NCBI RefSeq assembly: GCF_025527015.1
Contig: NZ_JAODIM010000042.1
Coordinates: 434,001 to 498,000, forward strand
Source: Winslowiella arboricola
Lineage (GTDB): Bacteria > Pseudomonadota > Gammaproteobacteria > Enterobacterales > Enterobacteriaceae
Direction of reading: 5' to 3'
Length of the DNA stretch: 64,000 nt
Position numbers and translations under genes: made by a program. The notes under the pieces were generated by a model. The model did not search any database. It saw nothing but the letters and a program-made list of their open reading frames with translations, and was not told where the DNA came from. Shown one piece after another: positions 35,493 through 43,983 of this stretch (position 1 is its first letter; the number at the start of each line of letters is the position of its first letter).

Positions 35493-36935
35493 TTAACGGA
35501 ATGGCGGTTCGTTAAAGGTACGCAATTTGCGCGAATGCAGGCGATCGCCCTCGGCGCGCAGCAGATCGATCGCGCAGATGCCGATCTGCAGATGCTCTGA
35601 GATCGCCCCTTCATAAAAGCGATTAGCCTGACCAGGCAGTTTAATTTCCCCATGTAGTGGCTTATCCGACACACACAGCAGGGTGCCGTAAGGTACGCGG
35701 AAGCGATAACCCTGCGCGGCAATGGTGGCGCTCTCCATATCCACCGCGACGGCGCGACTCTGGTTAAATCTCAGCGCTGACGCGGAATAACGTAACTCCC
35801 AGTTACGGTCGTCGGTGGTCGCCACCGTCCCGGTACGCAGTCGCTGTTTAACCTCTTCACCTGGCATATTGCTGACCATTTTAGTGGCGTCGAACAGCGC
35901 GCGCTGCACTTCGGCAATGCTCGGGATCGGAATATCCGGCGGCAGCACCGCATCCAGCACATGATCGTCACGCAGATAGGCATGCGCCAGCACATAGTCG
36001 CCAATCGTCTGGCTTTCGCGCAGGCCGCCGCAGTGGCCGATCATCAGCCAGGCGTGCGGGCGCAGTACCGCCAGATGGTCGCAGATAGTTTTGGCATTGG
36101 ACGGGCCGACGCCGATATTGACCAGCGTAATGCCCTGGCCCTCTTTGGCAATCAGGTGCCAGGCTGGCATCTGATGATTTTTCCACGCCAGATCGGAAAC
36201 CGTCTGCTGCGGATTGCTGGTCTCAGCGGTAATCACAATACTGCCAGCGCAGGAGAGGGCCTGGTACGGCGAATCGGCATCGGCAATCTGCTCACAGGCC
36301 CAGCGTACAAACTCATCGACATAGCGGGTGTAATTGGTAAACAGCACCCATGACTGAAAATGTTCCACCGGTGTGCCGGTGTAGTGTTTCAGGCGCGCGA
36401 GGGAAAAATCGCTGCGCAGCGCGTCAAAATGGGAGAGCGGCAGAGTTTCGCCCGGATGGAAGATGCCGTCGGCATTTTCATCGCCAATCTGCGACAGCTC
36501 GGTGGTCGGGAAGTGCTGGGCGATACCGGCGCTCATGGTGCGATCCAGCATCAGCCCGGAACCATCGATCACATAAGGGAAGGGGATCTCCTGCGTGGAC
36601 GGCTGCACCTCCAGCGTAATCGGGTATTCGCTGTGCAGCATCTCCAGCTGCTGTTGCAGATAGGCGCGAAACAACGCCGGACGGGTGATGGTGGTGGTGT
36701 AACAACCGGCACGGGTAAAGCGGCCAAAGGCGCGTGACAGACGGTGATCGGCGGCGTTGCCCTGCCAGCTGACGCGCAGTTCCGGGTAGACAAACAGCCC
36801 GCCGGCACGCAGTGCGGCATCTGGCAGGCGGCCATCTTCAATATAGGCGGTGATGGCATCGCGCAGGGCACTCACTGCCGCATCGTACATCGACTCCAGC
36901 TTATCCAGCGCCTCGTTGACGGTTAATCCGTTCAT
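35493..36935 (-). CDS. amn: AMP nucleosidase
   Basis: A 480-residue protein matching E. coli Amn, which hydrolyses AMP to adenine and ribose 5-phosphate. The N-terminal third is the Amn-specific domain (VNEALDKLESMYDAAVSALR); the C-terminal part is a nucleoside phosphorylase fold, with the GVGPSNAKTICDHLA glycine-rich loop, MIGHCGGLRESQ and VDMESATIAAQGYRF. The length matches the family. It stands alone, with GGAG upstream of the ATG, and converges on the receptor gene across the BIME. It is a conserved backbone gene in Enterobacterales. Confidence 0.93.
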   Translation of the reverse strand: MNGLTVNEALDKLESMYDAAVSALRDAITAYIEDGRLPDAALRAGGLFVYPELRVSWQGNAADHRLSRAFGRFTRAGCYTTTITRPALFRAYLQQQLEMLHSEYPITLEVQPSTQEIPFPYVIDGSGLMLDRTMSAGIAQHFPTTELSQIGDENADGIFHPGETLPLSHFDALRSDFSLARLKHYTGTPVEHFQSWVLFTNYTRYVDEFVRWACEQIADADSPYQALSCAGSIVITAETSNPQQTVSDLAWKNHQMPAWHLIAKEGQGITLVNIGVGPSNAKTICDHLAVLRPHAWLMIGHCGGLRESQTIGDYVLAHAYLRDDHVLDAVLPPDIPIPSIAEVQRALFDATKMVSNMPGEEVKQRLRTGTVATTDDRNWELRYSASALRFNQSRAVAVDMESATIAAQGYRFRVPYGTLLCVSDKPLHGEIKLPGQANRFYEGAISEHLQIGICAIDLLRAEGDRLHSRKLRTFNEPPFR

Positions 36936-37095
36936 ACTCGCTCCTTAATACGGGTTTCAGCTCAGTATATCATCCGGACATCATGCCAGCATTTGCGATC
37001 AGAGGAAGACGAAAGTACACCTGCAACGCCAGAAAAGCGGCAGGAAACAGTAACTTCAGCCAGGATTAGCGCACACTCATTGATAACCGGTAACG

Positions 37096-37737
37096 ATGAA
37101 TTTGCAAAACCGATGGCACAAAATCGGCGCGCTCTGTTTTACGCTGGGCGGGCTGCAATATTTACTGGCGGAAAGCGTCAGCGCGCTGGCGTGGGTACAG
37201 CCGCACTATGTCTACAGCCAGAACTATATCAGCGATCTGGGGATCCCGCAGTGTGGCCCGCAGATCTGCTCGCCGCTGCATGCGGTAATGAACAGCGGTT
37301 TTGCGCTGGAAGGTATCCTGTTTTTCAGCGCCTGCTGGCTGTTGCGCAGGCAGCTGAGCGGCTGGGGACGCATCCTGATGCTGCTTACCGGCCTGCTGCA
37401 CGCGGTCGGCGGCGTGCTGATTGCGCTATTTCATAGCGGCGGCGCGGCGGCAGGCGTGACGCTGCATGAAACCGGCGCAGTCATGGCTATCGGCGGCGGC
37501 AACCTTTGTCTGATTAGCGTCGGCGGATGGCTCTGCTCGCGCCGCCAGTGCCGGATTTACAGCTGGCTAAGTCTGCTTGCCGGTATTGCAGGTTTGCTGT
37601 GTATGCTGACCATCCCGCTGGCGTGGCTGCCAACTGGCCTGATTGAGCGTGCCGCGGTCTATCCGATTACCGGCTGGCAGATCCTGACCGGGTTGATGCT
37701 GTTGCTGAAAGCAAATAAACGCTATACCTCTGGCTAA
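37096..37737 (+). CDS. DUF998-family membrane protein
   Basis: A 213-residue protein with about six hydrophobic segments. The pattern of the first helix (GALCFTLGGLQYLLAES), the loop NYISDLGIPQCG, HAVMNSGFALEGILFF and LIALFHSGG is typical of DUF998 proteins, whose function is unknown. Two Cys residues in CGPQIC follow the ISDLG motif. There is no obvious operon partner; the racemase-like gene follows after 46 bases in the same direction. I can say only that it is an inner-membrane protein of unknown role. Confidence 0.8.
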   Translation: MNLQNRWHKIGALCFTLGGLQYLLAESVSALAWVQPHYVYSQNYISDLGIPQCGPQICSPLHAVMNSGFALEGILFFSACWLLRRQLSGWGRILMLLTGLLHAVGGVLIALFHSGGAAAGVTLHETGAVMAIGGGNLCLISVGGWLCSRRQCRIYSWLSLLAGIAGLLCMLTIPLAWLPTGLIERAAVYPITGWQILTGLMLLLKANKRYTSG

Positions 37738-37783
37738 AAATGGTTATGTTATCAGCATCATTTTTTTTCCTGAGGCTCTCGTT

Positions 37784-38437
37784 ATGCCAGCAAAAGTCGC
37801 CGTTATTCGTGTTGTCACCTCATCCGATCAGCATTTCCTTGATATGCATCAGACGCTGATCGCCACGGTTTGTCCGCAGACGCAGTTCACCACCCGCTGT
37901 CTGCCGGATCAGCCGAACGGCATCCATAATCAGGCGACGCTGGCGCTGGCTGAACCTAAGCTGCTGGCGCTTGGGCAGCAGTTTCAGCAGCAGCAGTATG
38001 ATGCGCTGGTGGTCAGTTGCGCCGCCGATCCGGCCGTGGCGCAGCTGCGCGCGCAGCTGACGATTCCGGTGATTGGTGCAGGCGAGGCCTGTTGTCGGCA
38101 GGCGCTGACGCACAGCGACCGGGTGGGAGTGATTGGCATTGAAGCGGAAGCGCCGGCTACCTTTCATCAGGTGCTGGGCGAAAAACTGCTGGCTTACCAT
38201 CAGCCGGACGGCGTGAACTGTACTCATGATATTCATACTGACGCCGGCAAAGCGGCGATTATCGCCGCAGTGCTGGCCTGCGAAGCGGATGGCGCTGAAG
38301 TGATTGCGCTGGCCTGTACCGGTATGGCCACTACTGATGTGGCGGCGCTGGTGGCGCCATTTACCCGACTACCGGTGATTAATCCGGTGATCGCCGCCGG
38401 TCACGCGGTGGCCGCGCTACAGACACAGTTTGCCTGA
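37784..38437 (+). CDS. Asp/Glu racemase superfamily protein (hydantoin racemase-like)
   Basis: A 217-residue protein of the aspartate/glutamate racemase superfamily. Two catalytic-type cysteines are present: VVSCAADPA near residue 74 and ALACTGM near residue 173, as in hydantoin and Asp/Glu racemases. GAGGC precedes the ATG. Family members racemise a carbon next to a carboxylate or carbonyl; some are decarboxylases or isomerases. No hydantoinase or carbamoylase gene is adjacent, so the substrate is not evident. The gene converges on the SDR gene. Confidence 0.8.
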   Translation: MPAKVAVIRVVTSSDQHFLDMHQTLIATVCPQTQFTTRCLPDQPNGIHNQATLALAEPKLLALGQQFQQQQYDALVVSCAADPAVAQLRAQLTIPVIGAGEACCRQALTHSDRVGVIGIEAEAPATFHQVLGEKLLAYHQPDGVNCTHDIHTDAGKAAIIAAVLACEADGAEVIALACTGMATTDVAALVAPFTRLPVINPVIAAGHAVAALQTQFA

Positions 38438-38445
38438 CAACGCGG

Positions 38446-39183
38446 TCAGACATGCTGGCCGCCATTGACCTGAATTTCCGCACCATTGATATAAGACGCA
38501 CCCTGGGTACAGAGAAACCATACCAGCGCAGCAACCTCTTCGGGTTTCCCCAGACGCTGTAACGGTACACTGCGATCAACAATCTCGGCAGTGCCCGGCG
38601 ACAGAATGGAGGTTTCGATTTCGCCCGGCGCGATGGCATTGACGCGAATGCCCGCCGGGCCAAATTCGTGCGCCATTTCGCGGGTTAACGCGGAGAGCGC
38701 CGCTTTCGAACTGGCATAGGCAGCGCCAGCAAACGGATGCACCCGGCTGCCCGCTATCGAAGTGACGTTAATAATATTGCCCTGGCAGGCTTTCAGTTCA
38801 TCAAACAGGCCGCTGGCGAGGATCGCCGACGAGAACAGATTGACGTTAAATACTTTCATCCAGGTGGCGTAATCGGTCGCACGAATACCAAGGCGTCCGC
38901 CAGCGGCATCTTTTGGCGAGATGCCGGCGTTATTGACCAGCGCATCCAGCCGCCCGCCCAGCAGGTTTTTAATCATCGGCAGGCTGCGGTGGATCTCATC
39001 GATATCTTCTAAATCCAGATGGATATGGTTTAGTAAACCTTCGGCCCACGGACACTCTTCCACCCAGCTCTGGCGTGACGCGGTATAGATTTTCCAGCCT
39101 GCGGCATGGAAATGTTTTACCGTGGCATGACCGATACCACGACTGGCACCGGTAAGAAGCAGGGTCTTTTTCTGCTGCTGCAT
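38446..39183 (-). CDS. Short-chain dehydrogenase/reductase
   Basis: A 245-residue classical SDR. The Rossmann motif TGASRGIGHA lies near residue 12, then NNAG near 80, and the catalytic Tyr and Lys occur in YASSKAALSALTRE after the Ser of NVTSIAG. The C terminus SYINGAEIQVNGGQHV is typical. ATG 39183 has GGAGG upstream at seven bases; the frame extends 13 codons into the permease region, which is not needed. It ends the minus-strand ABC operon. Since the neighbouring gabT-like enzyme produces succinic semialdehyde, reduction of a semialdehyde is one possibility, but this is only context. Confidence 0.85.
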   Translation of the reverse strand: MQQQKKTLLLTGASRGIGHATVKHFHAAGWKIYTASRQSWVEECPWAEGLLNHIHLDLEDIDEIHRSLPMIKNLLGGRLDALVNNAGISPKDAAGGRLGIRATDYATWMKVFNVNLFSSAILASGLFDELKACQGNIINVTSIAGSRVHPFAGAAYASSKAALSALTREMAHEFGPAGIRVNAIAPGEIETSILSPGTAEIVDRSVPLQRLGKPEEVAALVWFLCTQGASYINGAEIQVNGGQHV

Positions 39184-39202
39184 AACTGGACCTCCATTGT
39201 GA

Positions 39203-40015
39203 TTAGCTGCGCAGCCGCTCACTGCGGCGGCGAAGAACTTCCATGACGATTAACAGTATCAGTGATGCGCCAATCATCAGGCTGGCCGCGGCTGCGATGG
39301 TCGGATCGAGGTTTTCGCGGATACCGGCGAACATCTGAATCGGCAGGGTACGCTGGCGCGGGCTGGCGAGAAACAGGGTTACCACCACTTCATCAAACGA
39401 TGCGGCAAAGGCGAACAGCGCGCCGGAAAATACCCCCGGTGCAATCAGCGGCAGGGTGATTTTACGAAACACCAGCAGCGGACTGGCGCCGAGGTTTGCG
39501 GCGGCGCGCGACAGGTTGGTGTCGTAGTTTTTCAGTACCGCGGTGACGGTAATCACCACAAACGGCACGCCAATCAGCGCATGGGCCAGCACCAGTCCGG
39601 GATAGCTGTTAAGCAGTGACAGACGGGCAAAGAAGAAGAACATACCGACGGCGATAATCACCACCGGCGCTACCATCGGCGAAATAATAATCGCCATCAC
39701 CAGCCCTTTACCGCGAAACTCGCCGCGCACCAGCCCCATCGCCGCCAGCACCCCGAGTACGGTGGCCAGCAGGGTGGCGAGCGGGGCGATTAACAGACTG
39801 TTGCCCAGCGCACCCAGCCACTCCTGCGAGTGGAAGAAGGTCTGATACCAGCGCAGGGAGAAGCCGCTTAACGGATAACTGAGAAAGGATCCGGCATTAA
39901 ACGACAGCGGTACAATCACCAGAATCGGTACGATAAGAAAAAGCAGAATTGCCGCGCCATAGAAGTTAAAGGCATATTTCCACAGGCGTAACAGTTGTGA
40001 GCCATGTTGTTTCAT
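39203..40015 (-). CDS. ABC transporter permease, PotC/YdcV-like
   Basis: A 270-residue permease of the spermidine/putrescine family. The first helix (AAILLFLIVPILVIVPLSF) and the EAA-type loop (LSRAAANLGASPLLVFRKITLPLIAPGV) are clear. It lies between the PotB-like permease and the SDR gene in a minus-strand operon. It is the second membrane subunit of an importer for a polyamine, GABA or a similar amine. The matching ATPase is encoded on the other strand at 45752. Confidence 0.88.
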   Translation of the reverse strand: MKQHGSQLLRLWKYAFNFYGAAILLFLIVPILVIVPLSFNAGSFLSYPLSGFSLRWYQTFFHSQEWLGALGNSLLIAPLATLLATVLGVLAAMGLVRGEFRGKGLVMAIIISPMVAPVVIIAVGMFFFFARLSLLNSYPGLVLAHALIGVPFVVITVTAVLKNYDTNLSRAAANLGASPLLVFRKITLPLIAPGVFSGALFAFAASFDEVVVTLFLASPRQRTLPIQMFAGIRENLDPTIAAAASLMIGASLILLIVMEVLRRRSERLRS

Positions 40016-40030
40016 TACGCTTCTCCGTGA

Positions 40031-41299
40031 TTAATGACGCGCGGCTTCAGCCGGGGTACGGGTGACGCGGATATAGACGATATACAGCAGGATAACGATT
40101 ATCAGCAGCTGCGTGCCTAACGCGGCGGCCATACCCCAGTTCATGGTGGTATTGGTAAAGAAGGCAACAAAGTAGCTGACCATCTGATCTTCCGGTCCGC
40201 CCAGCAGCGCCGGGGTGACGTAATAGCCAATCGCCATCATAAATACCAGCAACGCACCGGCGGTAACCCCCGCATAAGTCTGCGGCACATACACCCGCCA
40301 GAAGGCGCTAAACGGATGCGCGCCAAGGGAGATCGCCGCGCGCACATAGTTTGGCGAGATGCCTTTCATCACCGCATACAGCGGCAACACAATAAACGGC
40401 AGCAGAATATGGGTCATTGAGATATAGACGCCAACGCGGTTAAACACCAGCGCCAGTGGATGGTCGATAATCCCCAGCCACTGTAGCGAACTGTTGATCA
40501 GACCGCCGGACTGCAACAGCACGATCCAGCTGGCGGTACGCACAATCAGCGAGGTCCAGAACGGCAGCAGCACCATAATCATCAGCAGATTGGCGCGCCC
40601 CACCGGCTGCTTTGCTAACCAGTACGCCAGCGGATAACCGAGCGCCACGCAAAACAGCGTGACCACCGTCGCCATCCATAAGGTGCGCAGCAGCACATTA
40701 AAGTAGAGCGCCTGATCGGCTGGCAGTTTTTCGATTCTGCCGCTGTCGCCATCGACTTTGCGGTCAAAGACCGACAACAGATAGTAGGGGGTAACGGTGG
40801 CCGACGCGCGTTGCAGCGCCTGCCAGGTGCTGATTTTGCCCCAGTCGGGCAGGGCGGCGATTAAGGTCTCTTTGACCGGCGCGCCATCTTTTGGCATCTG
40901 GCGTGGCGTGGAGACAATCAGGCGACGAAAGCGGCTCTCTTCATAACTCATACGTTTGGCGACGGCGGCAATCTGTCCGCGTTCGCGCGCCGCCACCAGT
41001 TCATTGCCGACCGTAGCGAACAGCGCTTCGTCAGGCAGGCTGACGCCGTCCCATTTTTGCAGCGCCGCCACGCTGTTCGGCAGCGTATTGGTCAGTTCCG
41101 GGTTTTGCACGCTCTTTATCAGAATCGAACCAATCGGGAACAAAAAGCAGACCACCACAAAAGCCAGTAACGGGGCGATAAGCCACAGCGAGCGGCGTGT
41201 TTTAGCGGCATCGACTTTGCGCAACCGCTGGTTCAGGGTCGGACCGTCGGTGGCAGGGGCGTTGTTGATGGCGTTGTTCATCACGGGATTCTGGCTCAA
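40031..41299 (-). CDS. ABC transporter permease, PotB/YdcU-like, with long N-terminal region
   Basis: A 422-residue permease, about 100-130 residues longer than PotB. The extra length is a soluble, probably periplasmic insert after the first helix (from FPIGSILIKSVQNPE to about residue 190), also seen in a subgroup of these permeases. The C-terminal core has TLWMATVVTLFCVALGYPLAYWLA and the EAA loop YVRAAISLGAHPFSAFWRVYVPQ. It belongs to the binding protein-permease-permease-SDR operon on the minus strand. Ligand class is inferred from family and from the adjacent gabT-like gene. Confidence 0.86.
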   Translation of the reverse strand: MSQNPVMNNAINNAPATDGPTLNQRLRKVDAAKTRRSLWLIAPLLAFVVVCFLFPIGSILIKSVQNPELTNTLPNSVAALQKWDGVSLPDEALFATVGNELVAARERGQIAAVAKRMSYEESRFRRLIVSTPRQMPKDGAPVKETLIAALPDWGKISTWQALQRASATVTPYYLLSVFDRKVDGDSGRIEKLPADQALYFNVLLRTLWMATVVTLFCVALGYPLAYWLAKQPVGRANLLMIMVLLPFWTSLIVRTASWIVLLQSGGLINSSLQWLGIIDHPLALVFNRVGVYISMTHILLPFIVLPLYAVMKGISPNYVRAAISLGAHPFSAFWRVYVPQTYAGVTAGALLVFMMAIGYYVTPALLGGPEDQMVSYFVAFFTNTTMNWGMAAALGTQLLIIVILLYIVYIRVTRTPAEAARH

Positions 41300-41359
41300 T
41301 GGCTGGCTCCTTTACGGGTTAAATCGGCAGGATGCGGCCGGTGAAGGCCGCATCGCAGG

Positions 41360-42391
41360 TTATTTCGCCGCCCAGGCGTTAAAGCGTTGCTCCAGATCTT
41401 CACCGTGTTCGATCCAGAACTCGGTATTGACTTGCAAAGAGACGGCCAGGTTATCCGGCGCTGTCGGCAGGTTTTTCAGGATGCTGGCATCAATCAGCGG
41501 ACTGGTATTTTTGTTAGTGGGGCCGTAAGGAATGTTTTCGGCGAAAACTTTCTGATTTTCCGGCTTGTTAGCAAAGGCGATAAACTCCTCAGCCAGCGCT
41601 TTATGCTTACTGCCTTTCACAATCGCCCAGCTGTCGAGGTCATACAGGCTGTTATTCCATACCGCTTTAAAGTCATGCCCCTCTTTCTGCGCGGCGCTGA
41701 TACGGCCGTTATAGGCAGTGGTCATTACCACATCGCCGGAAACCATCCACTGCAATGGCTGCGCGCCGGATTCCCACCACTGAATATTGGGTTTCAGCTG
41801 ATCGAGCTTCTTAAATGCGCGCTCGACACCGGCCGGGGTCGCCAGCACTTTATAGATATCTTCGCGTTTTACGCCGTCCGCCAGCAGCGCGATTTCCATG
41901 GTCAGCTTGGCGCTTTTACGCATGGCGCGTTTACCGGGAAACGCTTTTACATTCCAGAAATCACGCCAGTCGGTGGGCGCTTTCTTCAGTTTCTGCGCAT
42001 CGTAAGTCAGCACCGTTGACCAGAGGAAAATCCCGGCGCCACACTCACCAACAATGGTGCCCGGCACGAAATCGTTTTTGTTACCCAGCTTGCTCCAGTC
42101 CAGAGGTTCGAACAGCCCTTCATCACAGCCGCGCACCAGTTCCGAGCTTTCCACTTCCACCACATCCCAGCCAACCTGACCGGTTTCGACCATGGCGCGG
42201 ATCCGCGCCATTTCGCCGTTATATTCGCCCGGTTCAACGCTGCCTTTGCCAGCAGCGGCGAAAGGTTTATAGAAGGCTTTATCCTGAGCGTCCTTATTCA
42301 GACCACCAAAAGAGACCACGGTCAGCGTTTCCGCCTGCGCGGCAAAGGCCATGGTGGTTAATACGGCGAGAGCGGCCAATTTCTTATGCAT
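41360..42391 (-). CDS. ABC transporter substrate-binding protein, polyamine type (PotD/YdcS-like)
   Basis: A 343-residue periplasmic protein with a Sec signal (MHKKLAALAVLTTMAFAAQA, then ETLTVVSFGG). The mature part has the SBP_bac_6/8 pattern found in spermidine, putrescine and GABA binding proteins (DVVEVESSELVRGCDEGLFEPLDWSKLGN, read in shorter pieces, and NIQWWESGAQPLQWMVSGDV). ATG 42391 has GAGGAG upstream; the open frame extends 47 codons further without support. First gene of the minus-strand importer operon. It captures the ligand in the periplasm. Confidence 0.87.
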   Translation of the reverse strand: MHKKLAALAVLTTMAFAAQAETLTVVSFGGLNKDAQDKAFYKPFAAAGKGSVEPGEYNGEMARIRAMVETGQVGWDVVEVESSELVRGCDEGLFEPLDWSKLGNKNDFVPGTIVGECGAGIFLWSTVLTYDAQKLKKAPTDWRDFWNVKAFPGKRAMRKSAKLTMEIALLADGVKREDIYKVLATPAGVERAFKKLDQLKPNIQWWESGAQPLQWMVSGDVVMTTAYNGRISAAQKEGHDFKAVWNNSLYDLDSWAIVKGSKHKALAEEFIAFANKPENQKVFAENIPYGPTNKNTSPLIDASILKNLPTAPDNLAVSLQVNTEFWIEHGEDLEQRFNAWAAK

Positions 42392-42600
42392 GCTGTGACT
42401 CCTCGGTATCCCGGTAATAAGTGAAATAATCGATGCCCGAAAAACGGGGTAACGGTCAGATGTATGATGCATCATGTTTTTACATGGATTTTGTAGTGCA
42501 TTTTTCGTGCCATCACGCATCCTGCGGCACACAGCCCTTGTTGCATATTCAGCGGCGGCGAGTCTGCACCAGCCTGGTGCGAAATCCCCACCGCGGGTGC

Positions 42601-43860
42601 TTAACTTTGCAGAATGGTGGTCAGGCGGCTGAGGCCTTCACGGAACTGCGCGTGGGGAATGGTCAGCGGATAAAGAAAACGAATTACGTTGCCGTGGGTG
42701 CCGCAGGTCAGCAGAATCAACCCGGCGGCCAGCGCGCGCTGCTGTACGTTGCGGGCGATCTCCGCCGAGGGTTTACCACTGGCCGGATCGTTAAACTCCA
42801 CTGCCACCATCGAACCGCGGCCGCGCACATCGGCGACCGCCGGGTGATGACAGCCTTTGACGCTCTCCACCAGCTCTGCGCCAAGTTGCAGCGCACGCTC
42901 GCACAGCTGCTCTTCGGCAATCACCTCCAGTACCGCGCAGGCGGCGGCAATCGCCACCGGATTACCGGCGTAAGTGCCGCCCAGTCCACCCGGCAGCGGC
43001 GCGTCCATCACTGTGGCGCGACCGGCAACGGCGGAGAGCGGAAAGCCGCCACCCAGGCTTTTCGCCATGGTGATCAAATCGGGTTTAACGTCGTAGTAGT
43101 CGCTGGCGAACATTTTGCCGGTACGGGCAAAGCCGCTCTGGATTTCGTCGGCAATCAGCAGAATGCCGTGCTGGTCGCAGAGGTCACGCAGGGCGGTAAC
43201 AAACTCTGGCGGGGCGATATTAAAACCACCTTCGCCCTGGATCGGTTCATACAGGATCGCCGCCACCTGTTGCGGGGCGATATCGCAATGGAAAATATCC
43301 TCAAGGCTTTGCATCGCGTCGGCAACGCTGACACCCTGTTGCTGATTAGGGTAGCGGGCATGGAACACCGAAGCGGGGAACGGACCGAAGCCGGTTTTAT
43401 ACGGCGTGACTTTGCCGGTCAGCGCCATGGTCAGCAGGGTGCGGCCATGGAAGGCGCCGGTGAAGGTGATCACTCCCGGGCGTCCGGTGGCGGCACGGGC
43501 AATTTTTACCGCATTTTCTACCGCTTCAGCGCCGGTACTGAAGAATGTGGTTTTCGCTTTTCCGGCGATTGGCACCAGCCTGTTCAGGCGCTCGGCCAGC
43601 GCAATATAATTTTCATATGGCAGCACCTGGAAAGCGGTATGGGTGAAAAACTCCAGCTGTTCACGTACGGCGGCCAGCACTTTGGGGTGGCGATGGCCGG
43701 TGTTCAGTACGGCAATACCGGCGGTGAAATCGATATACTCACGGCCATGCTGATCCCAGAGGGTGGCGTTTTCCGCTTTCGCGGTAAAGAAATCACACAT
43801 CACGCCAACGCCGCGTGGCGTGGCATCGAGACGGCGTTGCTGAACTTCACTGATGCTCAT
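42601..43860 (-). CDS. gabT: 4-aminobutyrate transaminase-like enzyme
   Basis: A 419-residue class III aminotransferase. It has TGAEAVENAVKIARAATGRPGV, AFHGRTLLTMALTG, EPIQGEGGF, LIADEIQSGFARTGK and the PLP lysine in ITMAKSLGGGFPLSAV, all matching GabT/PuuE of enterobacteria. Reaction: 4-aminobutyrate plus 2-oxoglutarate gives succinic semialdehyde plus glutamate. It is divergent from a MocR/GabR-like regulator gene (123 bases between), the arrangement known for gabR-gabT in Bacillus. It is a different copy from the gene at 11808, and more GabT-like. The importer genes around it suggest GABA or a polyamine as the incoming substrate. Confidence 0.87.
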   Translation of the reverse strand: MSISEVQQRRLDATPRGVGVMCDFFTAKAENATLWDQHGREYIDFTAGIAVLNTGHRHPKVLAAVREQLEFFTHTAFQVLPYENYIALAERLNRLVPIAGKAKTTFFSTGAEAVENAVKIARAATGRPGVITFTGAFHGRTLLTMALTGKVTPYKTGFGPFPASVFHARYPNQQQGVSVADAMQSLEDIFHCDIAPQQVAAILYEPIQGEGGFNIAPPEFVTALRDLCDQHGILLIADEIQSGFARTGKMFASDYYDVKPDLITMAKSLGGGFPLSAVAGRATVMDAPLPGGLGGTYAGNPVAIAAACAVLEVIAEEQLCERALQLGAELVESVKGCHHPAVADVRGRGSMVAVEFNDPASGKPSAEIARNVQQRALAAGLILLTCGTHGNVIRFLYPLTIPHAQFREGLSRLTTILQS

Positions 43861-43918
43861 GGGGTTACCTCACTCAATTCCCGCTGCGGTTATTCCGCGT
43901 TGATTCCGTATGCTGCCC

Positions 43919-43949
43919 TTGCTTTTTAGCCTTCCGGCGGTTGTATTAT
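43919..43949 (+). promoter_or_regulatory. Candidate promoter of the MocR-type gene
   Basis: TTGCTT (43919-43924) and TATTAT (43944-43949, preceded by TG two bases earlier) are spaced 19 bases. This is a loose sigma-70 match 35 bases ahead of the TTG start. Low confidence. Confidence 0.3.
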
Positions 43950-43983
43950 CCAGAGCCAGTTTTAATTATTTCGAGGTACCAAT

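Noticed and set aside
42433..43929. 498-codon plus-strand frame opposite the gabT-like gene
   Set aside because: It is an antisense shadow of a well-supported aminotransferase and its sequence has no domain.
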